Positions 7,730-15,011 of a DNA stretch of 64,000 nucleotides are shown here, one piece after another. The DNA comes from Mycobacterium sp. MFM001 (lineage in GTDB: Bacteria > Actinomycetota > Actinomycetes > Mycobacteriales > Mycobacteriaceae): the NCBI RefSeq assembly GCF_003402475.1, contig NZ_BFAB01000001.1, positions 634,776-698,775 of the forward strand, given 5' to 3'. Both the position numbers and the translations under genes were made by a program. Each line of letters opens with the position of its first letter. The stretch's first letter is position 1. Under the pieces are notes generated by a model. It saw only the letters and a program-made list of their open reading frames with translations. It was not told the origin of the DNA and did no database searches.

Positions 7730-8355
7730 CCCGTTGTGCCTCGATGCCGGGCGGCCAGCACCAGCGCGTCGTCGGTCTGCTTGCTGTGTCGGCTCAGGAT
7801 CTGCTCGGCGATCACCGCAGTGGGGGCGGCGAAGTCGACGGTGTCGAGGTGGTCTTCGGCGATCCCGTCGCTGGCGATGACGAGCAGGTCGCCGGGACGG
7901 ATCGGCACTTGCTGCGGCGCTATCGCATCGGGTAGCCGGTATCCGACGATGCCGCCGGAAAGGCGCGCGGACGAACGCACTTCGACGCCGGCGGGATGTT
8001 TGGCGACGAGGTTGGCGCTGACGTTGCCGATGCCAATCCACCGCAGCGTGTCGGTGCCGCCGAAGTCGATGCGGGCCAGCGTCATCGCGGCTCCCCGGGT
8101 GCCCGACAGCGCGCGGTGGCACAGCTGGACCAGCACCTCGAGCGGCTCTGCGCGGGCGTCCTGCAGGACGCTCACCCCGCACAGTGCCGCCGTTGCGGCG
8201 TCCTCACCGTGACCGAGCCCGTCCAGCACCCCGATCAGCGCCGCGGTGCCGTCCACCGCGACCGCGATCGCGTGGTCGCCGCAGACCTGCTCGCCCGGTC
8301 GCGGGCGTGACGCGGCCGCCCACTCGAGCGGCCCGAGCCGGCCGTTCTCACTCAT
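7726..8355 (-). CDS. RsbX-like PP2C phosphatase
   Basis: A 209-aa single-domain PPM/SpoIIE-type phosphatase. VLDGLGHGEDA and VIASDGIAEDH supply the metal-binding Asp residues, and WIGIGNVSANL is typical of RsbX/SpoIIE-like enzymes. In stressosome systems RsbX removes phosphates from RsbR and RsbS to reset the complex. Its start overlaps the rsbT-like 3' end by 8 bp and its stop overlaps the next start as ATGA, so it is in the middle of the operon. Confidence 0.82.
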   Translation of the reverse strand: MSENGRLGPLEWAAASRPRPGEQVCGDHAIAVAVDGTAALIGVLDGLGHGEDAATAALCGVSVLQDARAEPLEVLVQLCHRALSGTRGAAMTLARIDFGGTDTLRWIGIGNVSANLVAKHPAGVEVRSSARLSGGIVGYRLPDAIAPQQVPIRPGDLLVIASDGIAEDHLDTVDFAAPTAVIAEQILSRHSKQTDDALVLAARHRGTTG

Positions 8356-8776
8356 TGGGCGGAATCCATTTCCACATCTCGACTATCGTCCCGCGGCCCG
8401 GGGCGGATTCCACGGTCAGCCGGTCCATCAATCGGCGAGCCCCGGGCAGCCCCATGCCCAGCCCGCGGCCCGTCGAAAACCCGTCCTCCATCGCTCTTTC
8501 CACGTTGGCGATGCCCGGCCCGTGATCTTCGGCGCGCACCACCAACGCCTTGCGTCCCTCCCTGTCTTGCACGCTGATCTGAACCTCGCCGCGCCCCGCG
8601 TAGCTGGTGATGTTGCGGGCGATCTCGGAGATGGCCGTGGCGATCATCGTCACGTCGGTCAGCGTGAAACCGAGTTCGCGGGCCAGGCGATGACCTGCCT
8701 GGCGCGCGGCGACGATGTCGTCCGAATTGCCGATGTCGATTTTCAGCTCGACACCGATGTCATCCGCCACTGTCAC
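8348..8776 (-). CDS. rsbT: RsbT-like serine/threonine kinase (anti-sigma regulatory factor)
   Basis: A 142-aa GHKL ATPase. N-box EIARNITSYA, G1-box EDHGPGI and G2-box GRGLGMGL are intact, so it should bind ATP. Size and order (rsbR-rsbS-rsbT) identify it as the kinase that phosphorylates the STAS proteins RsbR and RsbS and, once released, activates an RsbU-type phosphatase. Its start overlaps the rsbS end by 17 bp, implying tight coupling. Confidence 0.85.
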   Translation of the reverse strand: MTVADDIGVELKIDIGNSDDIVAARQAGHRLARELGFTLTDVTMIATAISEIARNITSYAGRGEVQISVQDREGRKALVVRAEDHGPGIANVERAMEDGFSTGRGLGMGLPGARRLMDRLTVESAPGRGTIVEMWKWIPPNE

Positions 8777-9146
8777 GTCCGATCGACTTTCGCAGCGACA
8801 GTTGCCGATTCAGCAGCGCGAGGCCCTCCTCGAGGTCGAGCGCCGTATACATGTCGTCGAACGCCAGCCCGAGCTGAACCATCGCGAACGCCACTTCGGG
8901 TTGCAGGCCCACGATCACGGTGTCCGCGCCGCGCAGCCGGGTCATGTGCGCGATCGTGCGCAGTGATCGGGCGGCAAACGAATCCATCACGTCGATGGCG
9001 GTGACGTCGACGATGATGCCCTGGGCGCGGAAGCGGCTGACCCGCTCCATCAGATCCTGGCGGAGCCGCTCGGTGTCGGAGTCGGTGAGCGCGGCCTGCA
9101 CGGTCGCGATCAGAATCGCGCCCTGCTTCAGGATGGGTACTGGCAT
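8760..9146 (-). CDS. rsbS: RsbS-like STAS antagonist
   Basis: A 128-aa single STAS domain, started at ATG 9146 (MPVPILKQG), where sequence similarity begins; the frame is open further upstream but carries no STAS sequence. VMDSFAARSLRTIA contains the Ser equivalent to the phosphorylated Ser59 of Bacillus RsbS. In stressosomes RsbS sequesters RsbT until phosphorylated. It lies 22 bp after rsbR and overlaps rsbT by 17 bp. Confidence 0.85.
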   Translation of the reverse strand: MPVPILKQGAILIATVQAALTDSDTERLRQDLMERVSRFRAQGIIVDVTAIDVMDSFAARSLRTIAHMTRLRGADTVIVGLQPEVAFAMVQLGLAFDDMYTALDLEEGLALLNRQLSLRKSIGRDSGG

Positions 9147-9168
9147 GGGGCGCTCGTAATGGGGGTGC

Positions 9169-10071
9169 TCACCCGCTCTGCTCGCCGGTGCGGGTGACTT
9201 CGTAACCCAGCAGCCGCTCGGCCTCTTCGATGCCACCTTGCAGGTCGCCGACCGCGTTCATCTTCGAAAGATCCAGCCCGATCGTCACCAGAGTCAGCGC
9301 GATTTCGGACGACAGACCGGTGATGATCACGCTGGCACCCATCAACCCCGACGCGTCGACGGTCTGCACCAGGTGATTGGCCACCGTCGAGTCGATGGCG
9401 GGCACACCGGTGATGTCGATGACCACCACCTTCGCGCGGTTGGCGCGGATGGCGCGCAGCAGCTGCTCGGTGACCTGCCGGGCGCGCTGGCTGTCCAGGA
9501 TGCCGATGATCGGCAGGATCAGCAGCTGCTCGCGCACCTGCAACACCGGAGTGGACAGCTCGCGGATGGCCTCCTGCTGTTGGCGGATGATGCGCTCACG
9601 CTCTTGGACGAAGCTGACCGCCACGGTGTTGGCAATGCGGTTGGCGGCCGGTTCGTAGGCGTCGAGCACCCGGTTGAGCATCTCGAAATCGGATTGGTAC
9701 TTCTCGAACAGCGAGCGGGCGAGCACGTCGCGCAGCAGCAGCACAATGCCCACCACCTCGTCGGTCTCGACGCCCCGCGGGATGATGCGTTCGGACAGGT
9801 CGCGCGCGTAGGCCTGCAGCGCCTCGACGCTGCCTGTCTCGAGTACCTCGACGTAGTTGTCGTAGACGGCGGTGGCCTCGGAGAAGAGCTCCTCCGGCGT
9901 CATCGCGGTGAGCAATTCCGCCTCGGTGATGCGACGGGCCCATTTCTCGCGCAAGGCGGTGCGGTTCTGCCGCAGATGCTGCACCAGTTGGGGTAGCAAA
10001 CCTTCGGTGGAGACGCCCATTGCCTGGCTGACAGCGCTGGTGCTCGCTAAGCCCGTCGACGGATCCGACAT
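9169..10071 (-). CDS. rsbR: RsbR-like stressosome sensor (globin-like N-terminal + STAS)
   Basis: A 300-aa protein from ATG 10071, preceded by GGGAGG. Residues about 1-165 are helical, as in the non-haem globin sensor domain of RsbRA. The C-terminus is a STAS domain in which PAIDSTVANHLV and TGLSSEIALTLVTIG hold the Ser/Thr positions matching the two phosphorylated threonines of Bacillus RsbRA (the first is Ser here). It is the first gene of the minus-strand stress operon and would form the stressosome shell with RsbS. The signal is unknown. Confidence 0.85.
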   Translation of the reverse strand: MSDPSTGLASTSAVSQAMGVSTEGLLPQLVQHLRQNRTALREKWARRITEAELLTAMTPEELFSEATAVYDNYVEVLETGSVEALQAYARDLSERIIPRGVETDEVVGIVLLLRDVLARSLFEKYQSDFEMLNRVLDAYEPAANRIANTVAVSFVQERERIIRQQQEAIRELSTPVLQVREQLLILPIIGILDSQRARQVTEQLLRAIRANRAKVVVIDITGVPAIDSTVANHLVQTVDASGLMGASVIITGLSSEIALTLVTIGLDLSKMNAVGDLQGGIEEAERLLGYEVTRTGEQSG

Positions 10072-10245
10072 CGAACCTCCCGGCTCCTGCCTGCACCCCC
10101 CGGCGGTGGCCCGCACATGCTTTGCCCAGCGTAACCGACCGCCAAGCGGCAGTCGTTGAAGTATTATTTCTGGCAGTCTGCGACAGCGGGTTTGGGTCGG
10201 CACCACAGCTCGTCGCGCAGCTCAGCGCCGGACGAAGGATGGCCG

Positions 10246-10611
10246 TTGTCAGCTCCGGATCCGATCAGCACCTCTGTCGAGCATCTCGACGGCGTCGCGG
10301 TGCTGACCGTCGGCGGCGAGATCGATTTGAGCACCGCCCCGGCGTTCGAGGCGGCAATCGCCGAAGCGCTCGCCGAGGGCCCGCAGGTCCTCGTCGTCGA
10401 CCTGTCCGCAATGGAGTTCTTGGCGTCGTCAGGGGTCCGGGTTCTGGCGGCCGCCCACGAGAACCTCGGCAAATCTGGTCAACTCGCAATCGTCGCGGAC
10501 AGTGCGGTGACCAGGCGCCCGATCCAGTTGCTCGGCCTCGACAAGATTGTGGCGTTGTACCCGACGCTGGACGACGCGCTGGGGGCGCTGCGGACTACCG
10601 CCGAGGAGTAG
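10246..10611 (+). CDS. STAS domain anti-sigma factor antagonist (RsbV-like)
   Basis: About 121 aa if started at TTG 10246, which has GAAGGA upstream; the frame opens at 10156 but the first 30 residues look non-coding. It is a SpoIIAA/RsbV-type STAS domain: VGGEIDLSTAPAFEAAI, then MEFLASSGVRVL with the regulatory Ser (ASSG). Such proteins, when dephosphorylated by a PP2C enzyme, free a sigma factor from its RsbW-type kinase. Divergent from rsbR, it is the likely target of the RsbU/W-like fusion next door. Confidence 0.82.
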   Translation: MSAPDPISTSVEHLDGVAVLTVGGEIDLSTAPAFEAAIAEALAEGPQVLVVDLSAMEFLASSGVRVLAAAHENLGKSGQLAIVADSAVTRRPIQLLGLDKIVALYPTLDDALGALRTTAEE

Positions 10612-10651
10612 CGCTAAGGCGAGCGCAGCACCTGCCGGGCGATCAAGTCGA

Positions 10652-11671
10652 TCAACTCATGAGCTCCAGCGCTTGCTCGAACAGTTTCACCGTGGCGGCG
10701 TGCAGATGGTCGCCGACTTCTTTCGGCGCCTTGCCCGCGCACGCTCGCGCCAGCGTGCCCTCGATGACGATGCCGAGCTTGAAGCAGGCCAGCACGGTGT
10801 ACCAGGTGATGTGCGACAGATCGCGGGTGGTGTTGGCCGCGTAGCGCTCGAGCAGGTCTTCGGGGCCGGCCAGGCCGCCCATCTCGGTGAGCGTGTGGCC
10901 GAACACGCTAGATCCGTCGGACTGCCGCCACGTGGCCAGCATCCAGCCCAGGTCCAGCAGCGGGTCGCCGATCGTGGACATCTCCCAGTCGACGATCGCG
11001 ACGACGTCGGGCCCGGTGCGGGAGAACATCACGTTGGCGGCGTGGTAGTCGCCGTGCATGATGCCCGGTTTCCACTGCGACGGCCGGTTCTCGTCGAGCC
11101 ATTTGGCGACGTCGTCGACGCCGGGAATGTCGGGGCCGGGATAGTTCTCGAACTCGTTGTAGGACTCCAGTTCCGAAAGCCACCGTGGCACTTGGCGTTC
11201 CAAGAAGCCTTCCGGCTTCCCGAAGTCGGCGAGCCCGACGGCGACGTGGTCGACGGCGCCCAGCTTGGCCAGCGCGTCGGCCATCGAGATGCCCATGCCG
11301 AACCGCACGCTGGCGTCGCTGGCGTGCAGCGCGGGCAGCTCTTCGCCGGCGTTGAACCCGTCGACCGGCTCCATCAGGTAGAACACCGCGTCACCGAGCA
11401 CGCTGGTGTCGTCGCAGGTGGCGATCAGCCGCGGATGCGGCACGTCGGTGCCCGCCAGCGCGCCCAGCACCCGGGTCTCCCGCAAAATCACCGTGTTGCT
11501 GCGCGGGCGCAGGTGTTGCGGTCCGCGCCGCAGCACGTATGAGCGGCCGGAGCGGGTGAACCGCAGCATGATGTTCTGCGTACCGCCGCTGATCTCGGAA
11601 ACGTCCTCCAGCGGGCCTTCGCCGAGGCCCTGCCGCGACATCCATCCCGCGACGGCTTCCAGGTTCTCCAC
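10652..11671 (-). CDS. Phosphotransferase (APH) family protein
   Basis: A 339-aa aminoglycoside-phosphotransferase-fold protein, started at GTG 11671. The long frame upstream of this point is antisense to the SnoaL gene. Kinase-type motifs are ISGGTQN, MHGDYHAANVMF (catalytic loop, residue Asp in HGDYH) and IVDWEMSTIGDPLLDLGW (metal-binding Asp). Related mycobacterial proteins, including the one annotated FadE36, are often linked to acyl-CoA dehydrogenases and may phosphorylate hydroxyacyl-CoA; antibiotic resistance is unlikely. A second copy lies at 25721-26728. TAGCTT is placed 7 nt before the start, suggesting a leaderless mRNA. Confidence 0.8.
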   Translation of the reverse strand: MENLEAVAGWMSRQGLGEGPLEDVSEISGGTQNIMLRFTRSGRSYVLRRGPQHLRPRSNTVILRETRVLGALAGTDVPHPRLIATCDDTSVLGDAVFYLMEPVDGFNAGEELPALHASDASVRFGMGISMADALAKLGAVDHVAVGLADFGKPEGFLERQVPRWLSELESYNEFENYPGPDIPGVDDVAKWLDENRPSQWKPGIMHGDYHAANVMFSRTGPDVVAIVDWEMSTIGDPLLDLGWMLATWRQSDGSSVFGHTLTEMGGLAGPEDLLERYAANTTRDLSHITWYTVLACFKLGIVIEGTLARACAGKAPKEVGDHLHAATVKLFEQALELMS

Positions 11672-11704
11672 GGTGCAAAAGCTACCGTCTGCGAGGATCG
11701 GGCT
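11672..11704. promoter_or_regulatory. Divergent promoter between APH and SnoaL genes
   Basis: A 33-bp gap. On the minus strand TAGCTT (11684-11679) is a TANNNT -10 element 7 nt from the GTG. On the plus strand TACCGT (11683-11688) is a -10 element 16 nt before ATG 11705, which has GAGGA as ribosome site. The two hexamers share TA, the same layout as at 1812-1834. Pattern-based inference. Confidence 0.35.
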
Positions 11705-12088
11705 ATGACGCCACCAGTGATTGAGCGTTGGACCGAGATCGTCGAGAACGGGCGGGTCGACGAGCTGGACAGTCTGCTGGCCGAAGACGCCGTGTTCTAC
11801 TCCCCGGCGGTCTTCACCCCGCAGGAAGGCCGGCAGAAGGCGGCGACCTACCTGCGGGCGGCGGTAAAAGTGTTCGGCGACAACGATTTCCATTACGTCG
11901 AGCAGTGGTATAAAGATCGCTCCGCCATCCTCGAGTTCGCCGCGACCATCGACGGCATCTACGTCAACGGGATCGACATGATCCACTGGAACGACGACGG
12001 GCAGATCGTATCGTTCAAAGTGATGTTGCGACCGCTCAAGGCATTACAGACGATCATGCCGGCGATGGCAGAACTGTTGCAGCAGTAA
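11705..12088 (+). CDS. SnoaL-like/NTF2-fold protein
   Basis: A 127-aa nuclear-transport-factor-2-fold protein with the SnoaL pattern: an N-terminal helix (IERWTEIVENGRVDELDSLLA), then YSPAVFTPQEGRQKAATYLRAA and beta strands ending in IVSFKVMLRPLKAL. Such proteins are small isomerases, hydratases or binding proteins; no substrate can be assigned. It precedes the MmcQ/YjbR gene by 2 bp, suggesting one transcript. Position resembles Rv3768 in M. tuberculosis. Confidence 0.75.
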   Translation: MTPPVIERWTEIVENGRVDELDSLLAEDAVFYSPAVFTPQEGRQKAATYLRAAVKVFGDNDFHYVEQWYKDRSAILEFAATIDGIYVNGIDMIHWNDDGQIVSFKVMLRPLKALQTIMPAMAELLQQ

Positions 12089-12090
12089 GC

Positions 12091-12504
12091 GTGGCGGATC
12101 GACCGGCCCAACTGCGCGACGTGCACGAGATCGCCGCCGCGATGCCGTACGTGCGGCGCATCGAAGGGCCGAAAGGCAATCCGATTTACCAGGTCGGCGG
12201 CAAGTCGTTCGTGTTCTTCCGCACCCCGCAGCCTGACGCTTCGGACCCCGAAACGGGCGAGCGCTACGCCGATGTGATCATGATCTGGGTGGACTCGGAG
12301 AGCGATAAGTTGGCGCTGGTGCAGGACCCGGATTCGCCGTTCTTCACCACCGACCGCTTCGACGACCATCCGTCGGTGTTGGTGCGGGCCAGCCGGCTGG
12401 CCGAGGTCAGTCGAACCGAGCTGACCGAACTCATCCAGGACGCATGGCTGTCGAGGGCGTCGACGCGCCGGGCGGCCCAGTGGCTGGCCGCTCATCGTCC
12501 GTAA
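12091..12504 (+). CDS. MmcQ/YjbR family protein
   Basis: A 137-aa protein with GTG start at 12091. It carries the MmcQ/YjbR-type pattern: conserved KSFVFFRTP, DVIMIWVDSESDKLALVQ, PFFTTDRFDDHPSVLV and a C-terminal ELIQDAWLSRA helix. The fold resembles the CyaY/double-wing DNA-binding fold, but DNA binding has not been shown for most members. It follows the SnoaL gene by 2 bp and precedes the methyltransferase by 12 bp, so the three probably form an operon. Confidence 0.75.
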   Translation: MADRPAQLRDVHEIAAAMPYVRRIEGPKGNPIYQVGGKSFVFFRTPQPDASDPETGERYADVIMIWVDSESDKLALVQDPDSPFFTTDRFDDHPSVLVRASRLAEVSRTELTELIQDAWLSRASTRRAAQWLAAHRP

Positions 12505-12516
12505 CGGCAGGAGGTA

Positions 12517-13458
12517 ATGGCGATGCCGAGAACCGACGACGACTCGTGGGACATCACCGAGAGCGTGGGATCGACCGCGCTCGGTGTCGCGGCGGCGCGT
12601 GCCGCGGAAACCGCCGCCGACAACCCGCTGATCCGCGACCCGTTCGCGCAGGTGTTCGTGGACGCGGCAGGCCGGGGAATGTGGAGCCTGTTCGCCGATC
12701 CCGCGCTGCAGGCTCAACTGATCGAGCGTGAACCCGAGCTTCGTACCCGGATGCAGGTGATGGTCGACTTCATGGCCGTGCGGACGGCGTTCTTCGACGA
12801 ATTCTTTCTTGACGCAGCGCAATCCGGCGTTCGGCAGATCGTGATTCTGGCGGCCGGTCTGGACGCGCGCGCCTGGCGGCTGCCGTGGCCGGATGCGACG
12901 ACGGTGTATGAGCTTGACCAGGCAAAGGTGCTCGAATTCAAGTCGACAACATTGGCGCAACAGGACGCTCGTCCGACGTCGCAGTTGGTGAACGTTCCGG
13001 TTGATCTACGGCAGGACTGGCCAACGGTCTTGCAGCGAGCGGGTTTTGACCCGTCCCGACCTACTGCTTGGTCGGCCGAGGGGCTGGTCCGTTACCTGCC
13101 GGCGTGGGCGCAGGATCTGCTGTTCGAGCGCATCCATGCGCACAGCGCGGCGGGCAGCTGGCTAGCCGTCAACGCTCCCGCCCAGAATTTCCTCGACCCG
13201 GATCTCCTGGCCCGCCAGCGCGAACAGACACAACGTTTTCAGGCTGCGGCCGCGGAACTGCTTCACGCCGAGCTGCCCAACGCTGACGATCTCTGGTACC
13301 GCGAAGAGCGATCTGATCTCACGGAGTGGCTGCGTCAGCACGGCTGGCAGGTGTCGGCAACCGGCATGGCCGAGATGCTGGCCCGTTATGACCGTGATGT
13401 TCCCGCCGAAGACGTAATGCCGCCAACGGTCTTCATCTCCGCGCAGCGGCCAGGCTGA
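12517..13458 (+). CDS. Class I SAM-dependent methyltransferase (TIGR00027 family, Rv3767c-like)
   Basis: A 313-aa protein preceded by AGGAGG. It is typical of the mycobacterial TIGR00027 leucine-carboxyl-methyltransferase-like family: N-terminal [28 protein letters not shown], the SAM-binding [16 protein letters not shown], acidic [12 protein letters not shown] and [13 protein letters not shown] nearby in-frame ATG at 12523 is an alternative start. These enzymes may methylate carboxyl groups, but substrates are mostly unknown. It is the third gene of the 11705-13458 group and matches Rv3767c by neighbourhood. Confidence 0.85.
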   Translation: MAMPRTDDDSWDITESVGSTALGVAAARAAETAADNPLIRDPFAQVFVDAAGRGMWSLFADPALQAQLIEREPELRTRMQVMVDFMAVRTAFFDEFFLDAAQSGVRQIVILAAGLDARAWRLPWPDATTVYELDQAKVLEFKSTTLAQQDARPTSQLVNVPVDLRQDWPTVLQRAGFDPSRPTAWSAEGLVRYLPAWAQDLLFERIHAHSAAGSWLAVNAPAQNFLDPDLLARQREQTQRFQAAAAELLHAELPNADDLWYREERSDLTEWLRQHGWQVSATGMAEMLARYDRDVPAEDVMPPTVFISAQRPG

Positions 13459-13502
13459 CTTTGCGGCGTTTCGAAGCGCCGGAATGCGGGTAGGGCTGGC
13501 GG

Positions 13503-13649
13503 ATGAACAGCCCCACACCCGATCCGGCGCCTGAGCGCGGCACTCCGCCAGAATCACCCGAGCGGCTGACACCGGCGGAGCCACCGGAGCGGCTGACACC
13601 GCAAGAACCGCCCGAACGGTTGACTCCCGCAGAGCCGCCGGAGAAGTAA
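13503..13649 (+). CDS. Small Pro/Glu repeat peptide, 48 aa
   Basis: A 48-codon frame, ATG 13503 to TAA 13649. The product is almost entirely three imperfect copies of PERLTPxEPP, preceded by a Pro-rich start (MNSPTPDPAPERGTPP). No Cys, aromatic or membrane residues, so it is expected to be disordered. It lies 44 bp after the methyltransferase. The repeat is kept as protein while codons vary (CTGACACCG, TTGACTCCC), which argues for selection on the peptide. I cannot assign a function. Confidence 0.5.
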   Translation: MNSPTPDPAPERGTPPESPERLTPAEPPERLTPQEPPERLTPAEPPEK

Positions 13650-13724
13650 CACCGACGCAATTCACGTCGCCGCGCTAGGAGCTGCCAAAAGCACGAACGG
13701 ACCTGTTTAAGGCCCCTATCAGCT

Positions 13725-13757
13725 AGTGTTTGGAAATCTCCTTTCGGGGTAAACACT
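13725..13757 (+). promoter_or_regulatory. SigF-like promoter with inverted repeat
   Basis: GTTT (13728-13731) and GGGTAA (13747-13752) are 15 nt apart, matching the mycobacterial SigF pattern GTTT-N15-17-GGGTA. The same stretch is framed by a perfect 7-bp inverted repeat, AGTGTTT (13725-13731) and AAACACT (13751-13757), which could be an operator. The first gene downstream starts at 13794, giving a leader of about 35 nt. Confidence 0.45.
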
Positions 13758-13793
13758 GGCCCAGAATTTGTGCCCGGACCAATGGAGGTCACT

Positions 13794-14045
13794 ATGCGGT
13801 ACGGCGGAATTATCAGCGTCATTGTGCTGATTTGGCTGATCATCGGCGCGGTCGCCGTCTGGCAGCGCGGCTACTTCCAGAGCGAGGCAAAAAGCTGTGC
13901 CTCCGTTGGCAACATCGCGCTGACCGTGATCGCCGGGCCCTTGAACTACGCAGGCGTAAACCCGAAAGTCAGTTGTCATTTGCCGGAACCCAGTTCGATG
14001 CCGGCAATCAACATCGAACAACTTGTTGGAATGGAGACATCATGA
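13794..14045 (+). CDS. Small membrane protein, 83 aa
   Basis: Started at ATG 13794 with GGAGGT 4-5 nt upstream; the frame is open earlier but without this signal. One strong N-terminal transmembrane segment (residues about 5-24, GGIISVIVLIWLIIGAVAVW), then an outside or periplasmic part with two Cys (KSCASVG and VSCHLPE) that could form a disulphide. Its stop overlaps the next ATG as ATGA. Unknown function; the SigF-like promoter suggests stress or stationary-phase expression. Confidence 0.65.
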   Translation: MRYGGIISVIVLIWLIIGAVAVWQRGYFQSEAKSCASVGNIALTVIAGPLNYAGVNPKVSCHLPEPSSMPAINIEQLVGMETS

Positions 14046-14197
14046 TCGTCCTCGGAATCATCTTGCTGGTCCTCGGATATTTTCTGACGGTGCCGGTTTT
14101 GGAGGTGCTCGGCATCATCCTGTTGGTCATCGGCGCGGTGTTCTGGATCATGGGCAGCGTCGGGCGTCCGGTCGCCGGCCGGAGATATTGGTACTGA
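14042..14197 (+). CDS. DUF6131-like small membrane protein, 51 aa
   Basis: 51 aa with two hydrophobic helices (MIVLGIILLVLGYFLTVPVL and VLGIILLVIGAVFWIMGSV) and a short basic tail ending RRYWY. This is the form of DUF6131 proteins, common in mycobacteria and often in stress regulons. ATGA overlap with the upstream membrane protein shows co-translation. Function unknown. Confidence 0.7.
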   Translation: MIVLGIILLVLGYFLTVPVLEVLGIILLVIGAVFWIMGSVGRPVAGRRYWY

Positions 14198-14275
14198 CCC
14201 GCGCCTGATCTGCTCACAGCGCGCGCATAGGATTGGCACAGCATCGACTCAGTCCGGTGCGCATACTAGAAAGCT

Positions 14276-15010
14276 GTGAGCCAACCTTCAGCGGAGCGCG
14301 TGGTGATGCGCCGTGCGGACGGCAATCCGATCAACGTGCTCGTGGTCGACGACGAAGCCGTGCTGGCCGAGATGGTGTCGATGGCGCTGCGCTACGAAGG
14401 TTGGAACATCGCCACCGCCGGGGACGGCACCTCGGCATTGGAGGCCGCGCGCAAGCAGCGGCCGGACGTCGTCGTCCTCGACGTGATGCTGCCCGACATG
14501 AGCGGGCTGGACGTGTTACGCAAACTGCGCGAACACAATCCGCAACTGCCCGTGCTGCTGCTCACCGCCAAGGACGCGGTGGAAGACCGCATCGCAGGGT
14601 TGACCGCCGGCGGCGACGACTACGTCACCAAGCCGTTCAGCCTCGAAGAGGTGGTGTTGCGGCTGCGGGCCTTGCTGCGGCGCACCGGCGTGACGACGGT
14701 CGACAGCGGCGCGCAAATCGTTGTCGGCGACTTGGTGCTCGACGAGGACAGCCACGAGGTCACCCGCGCCGGTGAGCCGATCTCGTTGACCTCCACCGAG
14801 TTCGAGCTGCTGCGCTTCATGATGCGCAACGCCAAGCGGGTATTGAGCAAGGCGCAGATTCTGGACCGGGTGTGGAGCTATGACTTCGGCGGCCGGTCCA
14901 ACATCGTCGAGCTGTACATCTCGTACCTGCGCAAGAAGATCGACAACGGGCGCGAGCCCATGATCCACACTCTGCGCGGCGCAGGCTATGTCCTCAAGCC
15001 GGCCCGCTAG
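14276..15010 (+). CDS. tcrX: Response regulator TcrX (OmpR/PhoB family)
   Basis: A 244-aa response regulator. The receiver domain (about 20-135) has acidic Asp25/Asp26, phospho-acceptor Asp69 in VVLDVMLP and the Lys of TKPFSLEE. The C-terminal winged-helix domain (about 150-240) has LTSTEFELLRFMM and IVELYISYLRKKID. GTG 14276 is the annotated start; ATG 14306 is an alternative. Pairing with a histidine kinase and linkage to lpqH and the Rv3767c-like gene make it the TcrX (Rv3765c) equivalent, reported as a low-iron/starvation-linked regulator. Confidence 0.85.
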   Translation: MSQPSAERVVMRRADGNPINVLVVDDEAVLAEMVSMALRYEGWNIATAGDGTSALEAARKQRPDVVVLDVMLPDMSGLDVLRKLREHNPQLPVLLLTAKDAVEDRIAGLTAGGDDYVTKPFSLEEVVLRLRALLRRTGVTTVDSGAQIVVGDLVLDEDSHEVTRAGEPISLTSTEFELLRFMMRNAKRVLSKAQILDRVWSYDFGGRSNIVELYISYLRKKIDNGREPMIHTLRGAGYVLKPAR

Positions 15011-15011
15011 C

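Noticed and set aside
7730..8182. Upstream extension of the PP2C fusion gene
   Set aside because: The extra residues are the out-of-frame reading of the RsbX-like gene; the ATGA overlap at 7726-7729 gives a natural start.
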